Assembly: GCA_900549235.1 (NCBI GenBank)
Contig: URNT01000063.1
Coordinates: forward strand, 1-10,777
Direction of reading: 5' to 3'
Source of the DNA: an uncultured Clostridium sp.
GTDB lineage: Bacteria > Bacillota > Clostridia > Lachnospirales > Lachnospiraceae
DNA length: 10,777 nt
Made by a program: the position numbers and the translations under genes. Under the pieces are notes generated by a model. That model had not been told where the DNA came from. It made no database searches and worked only from the letters and a program-made list of their open reading frames with translations. Shown piece by piece: positions 1-5,634 of this stretch; the stretch's first letter is position 1, and each line of letters begins with the position of its first letter.

Positions 1-83
1 TTTTTAGAATGTTCAGGGTTTTACATACTGTTTAATCTTCAATTTTCAAGGTTCTTTGCTGTTGCCAAACTTCGTTCAGCAAC
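1..83 (-). other. Putative rRNA-operon leader (start of a leftward stable-RNA transcript)
   Basis: This is the region just downstream of three leftward promoters. Read on the minus strand, it starts with a hairpin at 83-61 (10 base pairs, GAA loop; two of the pairs are G-U wobbles only in minus-strand RNA and become mismatches on the plus strand). Next comes AGAACCTTGAAAATTGAA (about 58-41), which resembles the conserved 'GTTCTTTGAAAA'-like stretch found near 16S/23S genes in Firmicutes. No ORF is plausible; the short plus-strand ORF here is low-complexity. The 16S gene itself would lie beyond the left edge, so the rRNA assignment is an inference from promoter strength and leader resemblance. 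A tRNA or other stable-RNA operon is the alternative. Confidence 0.5.
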
Positions 84-89
84 TTTTTT

Positions 90-118
90 ATTCTATCACA
101 GTCGCTTTTGTTTGTCAA
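90..118 (-). promoter_or_regulatory. Sigma-A promoter P3, leftward (tandem rRNA-type promoter)
   Basis: On the minus strand the -35 is TTGACA (118-113), the spacer is exactly 17 bp, and the -10 is TAGAAT (95-90). The expected start is near G83, seven bases past the -10. That gives a GTP-initiated transcript whose 5' end coincides with the base of the 61-83 hairpin. Initiation with GTP is known for rRNA promoters in Bacillus and fits growth-rate control, but here it is only an inference from spacing. No coding start lies downstream within the window. Confidence 0.8.
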
Positions 119-167
119 CAACTTTTTTCGTTTTCTTTTCTGCTGTTTGTCTTGCAACAACTTTTAT

Positions 168-196
168 ATATTATCATAAGAGCGTGTGCTTGTCAA
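168..196 (-). promoter_or_regulatory. Sigma-A promoter P2, leftward (tandem rRNA-type promoter)
   Basis: The minus-strand -35 is TTGACA (196-191), the spacer is 17 bp, and the -10 is TAATAT (173-168). The seventh base past the -10 is G161, the same geometry as P3. A/T-rich DNA upstream (about 200-230, runs of A on the minus strand) could act as an UP element. P2 and P3 are exactly 78 bp apart, twice the 39-bp repeat period of this region. Confidence 0.8.
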
Positions 197-260
197 CAAC
201 ATTTTTTATTTTACAATCTTTATTTTAGATCGTATCCCCCTGCTTTCGCAGTGGAATTTT

Positions 261-289
261 AATATACCATTATACCTTCGACTTGTCAA
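261..289 (-). promoter_or_regulatory. Sigma-A promoter P1, leftward (most upstream of three)
   Basis: The minus-strand -35 is TTGACA (289-284), the spacer is 17 bp, and the -10 is TATATT (266-261). A TATAAT-like sequence also sits inside the spacer but too close to the -35. P1 lies 93 bp upstream of P2, so it is not in phase with the 39-bp repeat, and it lacks a G at the expected start. It lies about 44 bp past the hairpin that ends the neighbouring operon. Confidence 0.7.
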
Positions 290-332
290 GGGAATTTCCG
301 GCATTTTTTACCGGATTTTAGAATGAATTTTA

Positions 333-362
333 CAGACCCCGCAGAGTGCTCTGCAGGATCTG
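333..362 (-). terminator. Hairpin after the cvpA-family gene (probable operon terminator)
   Basis: A 30-nt inverted repeat starts 7 nt after the stop codon of the 370-1086 gene. In minus-strand RNA it folds into 13 uninterrupted pairs with a GCAC loop. Two or three pairs are G-U wobbles that exist only in minus-strand RNA, which supports leftward transcription. The following tract (TAAAATTCATTC) is A/T-rich but not a clean U-run, so termination may be partial, or this may be an RNA 3'-end stabiliser. Confidence 0.55.
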
Positions 363-369
363 GTTAAGA

Positions 370-1086
370 TCAGAATATGCCTTTTGCAATTCCGCCCAGG
401 ATCAGATTGATTAGATTATAATCATAAAGGAAAGTAAGCCATGGACTGGCATAAACCTGCACCTCAAGCTGCTGTCCCAGGGGAGTGGCAGAAAACAGGC
501 TCAGGATAAAGCCGGCAATCCACAAAAGGAGCAGACCCTGGGCCAGGCCCAGGATGGCTCCGGCTATATGATTCAGGCCGGATATGATAGGCAGCCTGGA
601 TATAAGATCCAGCCACCGGATCAATATATGGATCACGATGGAAATCACCAGGAACAAGAGAATGGTACTCACTGTATTGATCAGCATATCTGCGAGACAG
701 GTGCTTACATATTCTGTAAACTGATCTACACCCAGAAGCTGATAGATCTCGCTGTTGTTATTTTCCAGCAAAATGTCTTTAACGGACTGGGGAAGGTTCA
801 TCTGCTCAATGGATATACGCTGAGCGGAAGGAAGCTGGATTTCTTCCTCCAGGGGCGCTTCCCAGCCGGCAGCTCCCAGGATCATCTGAGCCGCATTGGC
901 ACGAATGGAGGGATTGTCCCTTATAAATTCAGTCATCCAGGGAGTTGCAAGCTTTACGATAATCAAGGTGAGCACCAGAGCTCCTACGGACACGCACTGG
1001 CGGATAAAACCGCGGTAGTGCCCGTATAGCATCATTCCAATCAAAAATACGCCTGCCGCTATGGGCAGCCAATGTTCTGTCGTCAT
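370..1086 (-). CDS. CvpA-family integral membrane protein
   Basis: This 238-residue hydrophobic protein has four likely membrane segments at about residues 5-21, 30-48, 133-158 and 172-200. The first two flank GHYRGFIRQCVSVGAL and the last contains NHIAGAILGLAQGLLLLWI; both resemble the N- and C-terminal signatures of the CvpA (colicin V production) family. A longer polar loop (about 50-130) is probably extracytoplasmic. CvpA proteins are linked to envelope homeostasis in some bacteria, but no reaction is known, so no specific role is assigned. The start ATG has only a weak AGAAG site 8 nt upstream and lies 52 nt after the HAD gene. It is the last gene of the operon and is followed by a hairpin. 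Family placement is fairly sure; function is not. Confidence 0.75.
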   Translation of the reverse strand: MTTEHWLPIAAGVFLIGMMLYGHYRGFIRQCVSVGALVLTLIIVKLATPWMTEFIRDNPSIRANAAQMILGAAGWEAPLEEEIQLPSAQRISIEQMNLPQSVKDILLENNNSEIYQLLGVDQFTEYVSTCLADMLINTVSTILLFLVISIVIHILIRWLDLISRLPIISGLNHIAGAILGLAQGLLLLWIAGFILSLFSATPLGQQLEVQVYASPWLTFLYDYNLINLILGGIAKGIF

Positions 1087-1138
1087 AGTCTATACTTCTT
1101 TCGGTCTCAATTTCTGTGAAAATACTGCTGCCGGCGGA

Positions 1139-1984
1139 TCATTCATATTCGTTGTAAAAATCAAGGATCAGCTGGTGAATGGCATGGGCAACGCCATGCT
1201 GGTCATTGGTAAGCGTCACCTGGTCGGCTGCTGCTTTGATATTGTCATCTGCATTGGCCATCGCAATGCCGGTGCCGGCCGCTTTGAGCATGGTAATATC
1301 ATTTTCCCCATCCCCAAATGCCATGGTGGCAGAGGGATCTATGCCAAGGTAGGAGGCCAGCCACAAAAGGGCATTTCCTTTGGTCGCTCCCTCTGCGTTG
1401 ACTTCCAGATTGTTTGGCATGGAGGAGCTTATGATCAGACCGGGAATGCCGGAAAGGGCCTGGCGGATAATTTCTTTGTCATTTAAATCGGCCAGAAATA
1501 TGTTGACTTTTTCGGCTTCGCTTCCAGTGGCGGCAATGTGCTCTCTTATATCAGGGACAGAATCTCTTGTGGCAAGAACAAGGCGCTGCAAGGGCTTGCT
1601 AATCCCAAATTCTTCCATATGCTCAATGAAGGAGGGCTGCGTGATTCCTCGTCCATTTACATAAGGATCAAACATAACATGATATTTTTTTACTATGTCG
1701 ATGACTTGAAGAACCTGGGCATTGGAAAGGACGCAGCGTTTTAAGCTCCTGTCTTCTTTCAGGTCCACGATCACGCCTCCATTGGTGGTAATGGCGTAGT
1801 TTACGCCGGGAAGCTTTAATACCTCCGGAATAATTCCATCTGCCGGCCTTCCGGTAGTGGGGACAATGTGGATTCCCAGTTGGGCACAGCGGCTTAATGC
1901 CTGCCGGTTTTCTTCCGACAGGCATTTTTCACTGGTCAACAGGGTTCCGTCCAGGTCAAGGGCGATCAGTCCTGTTTTTTTCAT
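1139..1984 (-). CDS. Cof-type HAD-IIB sugar/nucleotide phosphatase
   Basis: This 281-residue protein carries all four HAD motifs: DLDGTLL (nucleophile D10, acid/base D12), TTGRP (T43-P47), the lysine in TKGNAL (K202), and GDGEND (224-229), which binds Mg2+. The long stretch between motifs II and III (about 85-195) is the C2B cap that sets substrate range in Cof/YidA-like phosphatases, which typically dephosphorylate sugar phosphates, flavin or pyridoxal phosphates in the cytoplasm. The substrate cannot be read from the sequence. Its ATG overlaps the stop of the upstream gene as ATGA, with GAGGAG 8 nt before it inside that gene, so translation is probably coupled. Length is normal for the family. 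Confidence 0.88.
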   Translation of the reverse strand: MKKTGLIALDLDGTLLTSEKCLSEENRQALSRCAQLGIHIVPTTGRPADGIIPEVLKLPGVNYAITTNGGVIVDLKEDRSLKRCVLSNAQVLQVIDIVKKYHVMFDPYVNGRGITQPSFIEHMEEFGISKPLQRLVLATRDSVPDIREHIAATGSEAEKVNIFLADLNDKEIIRQALSGIPGLIISSSMPNNLEVNAEGATKGNALLWLASYLGIDPSATMAFGDGENDITMLKAAGTGIAMANADDNIKAAADQVTLTNDQHGVAHAIHQLILDFYNEYE

Positions 1985-4596
1985 ATAAAATGCTCCTCTT
2001 TCAGTACAAGAAGTCCTTCTTTGTTATATTTGGATGAAAAGATGCCGGTCAGGCGGCGGCCAAAGGTGGGATTTTCTGCCTTGTCCGCTGCTTCTTCGAT
2101 CATGGCTTCTGCGTTGGCCTTGGTAAGGGGGACACCGTCCTCTTCCATAATCTCAACCCGTTCATAGAGAGCCAGCATGCTTTTTCCTGTAATACTGCAG
2201 TCTATTTTGGACGCATATTCGGACGCATACCGGGCAAATTCATCGATGTCCATTATCTCGTCCTCTACAGGTGCCTCTTCTGGCTCGTATTCCGGCTCTT
2301 TGACAGGAGCAGGAGCTGTATGAGCGGGGTTTGAGCGGGCAGGGGTTGGAACTGTGCCTTGGTAGGCGGCCGCCGGCCGGGCGGAGGATGGATCCGCATC
2401 GGTGCAGGTGCGTACTGGTCGGTCAGAGGCTGTATTTGTATCGGTGCAGGCAGGTACCGGGCGCCGGCCGGTATGGGCGGGCGCTGTTTCTTCCAGCGGA
2501 CGGGCAGACGGCCTTGGCTGAGGCCCTTTTACCGGGCGGGCGGCCTGTCTGACAGGCGCCGGGCGGCTGGGTTCAACCTGAACCTGACGGATCTGACGGC
2601 TGTCGGGCTGGGCGTAAACAGGCGCCTCCTGAGGCTGTCCGGAGGTACCGATACATTCAAAGCGCTTTGCAAGGCCGGGATAAATACGGTGAAGCTCTTC
2701 TAAACGCTCTGCAGTATCTATAAGAACTACGTTCATACCGGTCTCGTCCCTGGCCATCAGCTGGTTCAGTTCCTGAAGAATAGATTCATTCATATCTCCG
2801 GCCTGCTCGATAATCAGATCTTTGCCTGTAAGCTTGTCGGAAATGGTGAAAATGCCGCGGCGGTTCAATTTTTCTCCGGTGATCTTGGCTGCCTGGTTCC
2901 TGGCTCCGGTTTCCTGGTGGATTTTCCTCAGTGCTTCTACTGCCAGCTCCAGGCCTTCCTCTGCTACCTCTGCTTCGATCATCAGATGGTTGGAGCCGCT
3001 GTACATAACGCCTTTTGTAAGCTGGCGGATGTCTGTAAGAACACGGGTCTGAGCCATCTCCTGCTCGGTGTATGGGGGCAGATCGTTATCCTCTGACAGT
3101 CTGGACATCTCCATGGCAAGGCTTGCCTGGGCTTCTGCCTCGTGGATCCTGGCTCTTACAGCTGTATCCTCCATGCTGCGGCCGGATACCTGAGGCTCTT
3201 CATAGGAGACATTTTCATCCTCTGCGCAGCCATCACTGCAGGCATCAGCCTCATCTTCTGGGCATCCATTGCTGTAAGCGTCAGCTTCATCCTCCGGGTA
3301 ACCGTCACTGTAAGCGTCAGTTTCATCTTCCGGGTAGCTGTCTTCGTAATCGAAGGTTCCTTCTTCTGGGCATCCATCTCCGTAAACGGCAGCAGCTTCT
3401 TCCGGATAGCTGCTGCTGTAATCGGAAGCTCCTTCTTCTGTATAGCCGTCTGAGTAAGGAGCGGCAGCTTCTTCTGAGTAACTGTCGCTGTAATCAGCTT
3501 CTTCTGCATGGCTTTCTCCGTAAGCAGCAGCTTCCTCCGGGTAACCATTGCTATAAGAGGCAGTTTCATTTTCCGCATAATCGTCTCTGTAAGCAGACGC
3601 TTCTTCTGCATAGCCATCCCCATAAGCAGCAGCTTCTTCTATATAGCCGTCTTCATAAGCGGCAGCAGCTTCCTCGGGGTAATCACTGCCGTACTCTGCT
3701 GTCTCAGCAGGGTATTCATCGGCGGGATCCTGTATGCTGTAGGCGTCCGGTTCTCTTGCGGCAGCGGCTTCCCGGCGGGCTTCAAAGGAGGATTTCTCCA
3801 GCGTCCTGAAGCGGCCGGTTCCCCGGAATTCTCTGTCCTGGCGGGTGTATTCTTCTTCTGCCGGATCTGCCAGCAGGTCCTCTGTCTGAGGCTCCGGGGG
3901 CGCCGGTTCATCCTGGTAGGCCGGCTGGACCATAGGGCGGACAGCGCTGTATTCCTGCTCAACCGCCTTTAACCGGGCTTCGTATTTGTCCCGGTTCTCT
4001 ACCAGATCTACCTGTGTCTTTGTAAGAGGCGCGTACTGCAGCTTCAGATCCATGGCCTTGTCAACATATTTGCCAAGACCAAACATAAGAGAGAGCTTGT
4101 CGCAGGTCATGACGCAAAGATCTCCCATACCGGCTTCATTGTAGAGCTCTGCCAGCTCGTAGAGCCATTTTTCATCTAATTCCGCATTGCAATACTGCTC
4201 CAGTGTGTGGATCAGCTGGGCTACAGGAGCCCCCTTGGCCCCCAGGATCAGGTAGCGCAGGATGTACTGCCTGGGATCCTCCGGAGCCAGCTCACAGAAC
4301 TCCCGGTAATAATCCTCGGACTCATCTATGCTGCCTTCCTTGATGGCAAGCTCTGCCAGCTTATATAAAAGCCGCTTTCCCATGGGCGCGCGCTCAAAGG
4401 CCAGAAGGAGAATATCCTTGGCCTCCTGGTATTCGTGGTTTTTCTCGTAAATATTGGCTACCATGGACAGAATGTTTACGCTGCGCACTCTCCTCCAGTC
4501 AATGGTATCCGCGATCTTCATGGCCGTTTCGAAATCATTTTTCGACACCATTTTTTTGATCTGCTCTACTTTTATGTTAAACTCATATTTATCCAT
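1981..4596 (-). CDS. Large TPR / acidic-repeat protein with degenerate AAA+ domain
   Basis: This 871-residue protein has no certain function. Helical hairpins like TPRs fill about residues 2-187 (for example the YEKNHEYQEAKDILL and YRELCELAPEDP-type patterns). A charged linker follows, then about 15 acidic repeats (295-468). Residues 535-652 align by eye with a CbbX/SpoVK-like AAA+ core: HLMIEAEVAEEGLEL sits where a P-loop should be, KDLIIEQAGDM where Walker B should be, and YPGLAKRF matches the NPGLxSRF box. A Pro-rich linker (653-777) precedes a lid-like helical domain (783-842). The P-loop GxxGxGKT and the Walker B DE are absent, so ATP hydrolysis is unlikely. No signal peptide or membrane segment is seen. 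An ATG at 4603-4605 touches the AGGGAG site; the ATG at 4594-4596 has it 9 nt upstream and is preferred. The gene lies between recR and the HAD gene and overlaps the latter by 4 nt. Confidence 0.8.
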   Translation of the reverse strand: MDKYEFNIKVEQIKKMVSKNDFETAMKIADTIDWRRVRSVNILSMVANIYEKNHEYQEAKDILLLAFERAPMGKRLLYKLAELAIKEGSIDESEDYYREFCELAPEDPRQYILRYLILGAKGAPVAQLIHTLEQYCNAELDEKWLYELAELYNEAGMGDLCVMTCDKLSLMFGLGKYVDKAMDLKLQYAPLTKTQVDLVENRDKYEARLKAVEQEYSAVRPMVQPAYQDEPAPPEPQTEDLLADPAEEEYTRQDREFRGTGRFRTLEKSSFEARREAAAAREPDAYSIQDPADEYPAETAEYGSDYPEEAAAAYEDGYIEEAAAYGDGYAEEASAYRDDYAENETASYSNGYPEEAAAYGESHAEEADYSDSYSEEAAAPYSDGYTEEGASDYSSSYPEEAAAVYGDGCPEEGTFDYEDSYPEDETDAYSDGYPEDEADAYSNGCPEDEADACSDGCAEDENVSYEEPQVSGRSMEDTAVRARIHEAEAQASLAMEMSRLSEDNDLPPYTEQEMAQTRVLTDIRQLTKGVMYSGSNHLMIEAEVAEEGLELAVEALRKIHQETGARNQAAKITGEKLNRRGIFTISDKLTGKDLIIEQAGDMNESILQELNQLMARDETGMNVVLIDTAERLEELHRIYPGLAKRFECIGTSGQPQEAPVYAQPDSRQIRQVQVEPSRPAPVRQAARPVKGPQPRPSARPLEETAPAHTGRRPVPACTDTNTASDRPVRTCTDADPSSARPAAAYQGTVPTPARSNPAHTAPAPVKEPEYEPEEAPVEDEIMDIDEFARYASEYASKIDCSITGKSMLALYERVEIMEEDGVPLTKANAEAMIEEAADKAENPTFGRRLTGIFSSKYNKEGLLVLKEEHFI
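2338..2463 (-). repeat. Three 14-residue Pro/Thr repeats (42 bp) in the interdomain linker
   Basis: Within the Pro-rich linker of the large gene, segments begin RPVPACTDTNTASD, RPVRTCTDADPSSA and RPAAAYQGTVPTPA, exactly 14 residues apart. At DNA level GGTGCAGG recurs at 2401 and 2443, 42 bp apart. The third copy is diverged. This is probably a flexible spacer that grew by tandem duplication. Confidence 0.7.
3193..3714 (-). repeat. Acidic coding repeats, about 15 units of 10-12 residues
   Basis: These lie within the large TPR/AAA-like gene. The consensus unit is Y-(P/A/S)-E-(E/D)-x-A-x-x-Y-(S/G)-(D/N)-(G/S), mostly 12 residues (36 bp), with a few of 10 or 11. The tract is highly acidic and probably disordered. 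Towards the C-terminal end, Tyr is replaced by Cys at the leading position of units 11, 14 and 15 and once inside unit 14, each a single-base TAY to TGY change. The regular DNA also creates long open frames on the other strand and in other frames, which are not genes. Confidence 0.85.
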
Positions 4597-4660
4597 CTTT
4601 CGCATCTCCCTGTCGCTGGTTTTGCCCTGAGGCGCGGGGCCCCGGACTGCCGCAAATGCA

Positions 4661-5257
4661 TCAGAGCTCGGTCCTGCCTTCCAATGCTCTGAGAAGCGTT
4701 ACTTCGTCAATGTATTCCAGATCGCCGCCTACGGGAACGCCGCTGGCAATTCTGGTGACCTTTATTCCTGTGGGCTTGATCAGCTTGCTGATATACATAG
4801 CTGTGGTCTCGCCTTCCAGGCTTGAATTGGTTGCTATGATGACCTCATCTACGTCTCCCTGAAGGCGCTGCATCAGTTCCTTCAGTTTTATATCTCCCGG
4901 CCCTATCCCAAGCATGGGAGAAATGGCTCCGTGGAGCACATGGTAGACTCCGTCATATTTGCCTGTCTTTTCATAGGCTGCCAGATCTCTGGAATTCTCC
5001 ACCACCATAATGACCCGGTGATTGCGCTTGTCGCTGCTGCAGATGGGGCACACCTCACGGTCGGTCAGAGTAAAACACTCTTTACAGTAACGGATGTTAT
5101 TTCTGGCCCCTGTCATGGAAGCTGCCAGCTGCTCGACCTGCTCCTTAGGCATATTGATAATGTGAAATGCAAGGCGCTGGGCTGATTTGGCTCCCACTCC
5201 CGGAAGTTTTGACAATTCTTCAATTAATTTTGTTATCTGACTGCTGTAATAATCCAT
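4661..5257 (-). CDS. recR: Recombination mediator protein RecR
   Basis: This 198-residue protein has the family's usual length. In order it carries a helix-hairpin-helix DNA-binding segment (about 10-35, LSKLPGVGAKSAQRLAF), a four-cysteine zinc finger (C58, C61, C70, C73) and a Toprim domain (about 80-175, with VVENSRDL and TNSSLEGETTA), ending in the typical ASGVPVGGDLEYIDEVTL block. RecR works with RecO and RecF to load RecA on single-stranded gaps. Its ATG shares one base with the stop of ybaB (TGATG), implying translational coupling. The dnaX-ybaB-recR order is widely conserved in bacteria. A 64-nt gap before the next gene contains the palindrome CGGGGCCCCG (4635-4644), whose role is unknown. 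Confidence 0.97.
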   Translation of the reverse strand: MDYYSSQITKLIEELSKLPGVGAKSAQRLAFHIINMPKEQVEQLAASMTGARNNIRYCKECFTLTDREVCPICSSDKRNHRVIMVVENSRDLAAYEKTGKYDGVYHVLHGAISPMLGIGPGDIKLKELMQRLQGDVDEVIIATNSSLEGETTAMYISKLIKPTGIKVTRIASGVPVGGDLEYIDEVTLLRALEGRTEL

Positions 5258-5613
5258 CAGAACGGAAAGCCCCCGCCTAATGCACCGCCAAGGCCGCCGG
5301 TGAGCTTTGACATGGCTTCGCTGCTGTCTGCCTCCATCTGACGGAAGGCTTCATTAGCTGCGGCCACGATCAGGTCCTCCAGCATCTCGATGTCATCAGG
5401 ATCGACTACTTCCTCGGACAGCTTGACTGATACGATCTCTTTTTTACCGGATACGGTAACGCTTACCGCTCCGCCGCCGGCTGCGGCTGTGTACTCTTTT
5501 GCCTCCAGCTCCTTGGTTGTCTCCTCCATCTGACGCTGCATGCGCTGTGCCTGCTTCATAAGGTTGTTCATATTGCCAGGCATACCGCCTGGAAATCCGC
5601 CACGTTTTGCCAT
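5257..5613 (-). CDS. ybaB: YbaB/EbfC-family nucleoid-associated protein
   Basis: This 118-residue protein has the classic features: a helical N-terminus (MNNLMKQAQRMQRQMEE), a central beta region with GGGAVSVTVSGKKEIVSVKL, the DPDDIEMLEDLIVAAANEA helix, and Gly-rich ends (GGFPGGMPGN and GGLGGALGGGFPF). Family members form tweezer-like homodimers that bind DNA, and are encoded between dnaX and recR in many bacteria; a precise role in replication or repair is unsettled. A perfect AGGAGG lies 9 nt before the ATG. The gene starts 21 bp after dnaX ends and overlaps recR by 1 nt. Confidence 0.95.
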   Translation of the reverse strand: MAKRGGFPGGMPGNMNNLMKQAQRMQRQMEETTKELEAKEYTAAAGGGAVSVTVSGKKEIVSVKLSEEVVDPDDIEMLEDLIVAAANEAFRQMEADSSEAMSKLTGGLGGALGGGFPF

Positions 5614-5634
5614 GGTTTGATTCCTCCTGTTATT

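Larger units (their letters stand above)
41..196 (-). repeat. 39-bp tandem promoter repeat, four units, two of them decayed
   Basis: CAACAAC (plus strand) recurs at 194, 155 and 116, then as CAGCAAC at 77, a spacing of exactly 39 bp each time. Units are 158-196, 119-157, 80-118 and a degenerate 41-79. Units 1-3 begin with a -35-like hexamer and end in AAAAGTTG on the minus strand. Units 1 and 3 keep both hexamers and match at 29 of 39 positions by hand count. Unit 2 has TTGCAA and no usable -10. Unit 4 has lost both and forms the leader hairpin. This suggests tandem duplication of a promoter followed by decay of alternate copies. Confidence 0.75.

Noticed and set aside
56..262. 68-codon plus-strand frame in the AT-rich left end
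   Set aside because: Its product is Phe/Leu/Gln-rich and simply reads the antisense of the promoter repeats; no ribosome site.
298..315. CCGG...CCGG inverted repeat around a T-run
   Set aside because: The stem is about 5 bp with A/T in the loop rather than after it; not convincing as a terminator.
1061..1664. Plus-strand frames opposite the HAD and CvpA genes
   Set aside because: They are antisense shadows of well-supported minus-strand genes with intact family motifs.
3193..3714. Regular repeats considered as a CRISPR array
   Set aside because: Units are translated in frame, diverge gradually, have no unique spacers of constant size and no cas genes nearby.
3072..3809. Long plus-strand and alternative minus-strand open frames (up to 245 codons) across the acidic repeats
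   Set aside because: They arise because a 36-bp coding repeat keeps every frame free of stops; products are low-complexity and lack ribosome sites. The minus-strand frame with domains at both ends explains the region.
4635..4644. Palindrome CGGGGCCCCG between recR and the large gene
   Set aside because: Only 10 bp with no T-run; too short to call a terminator or operator, and could be chance in GC-rich DNA.
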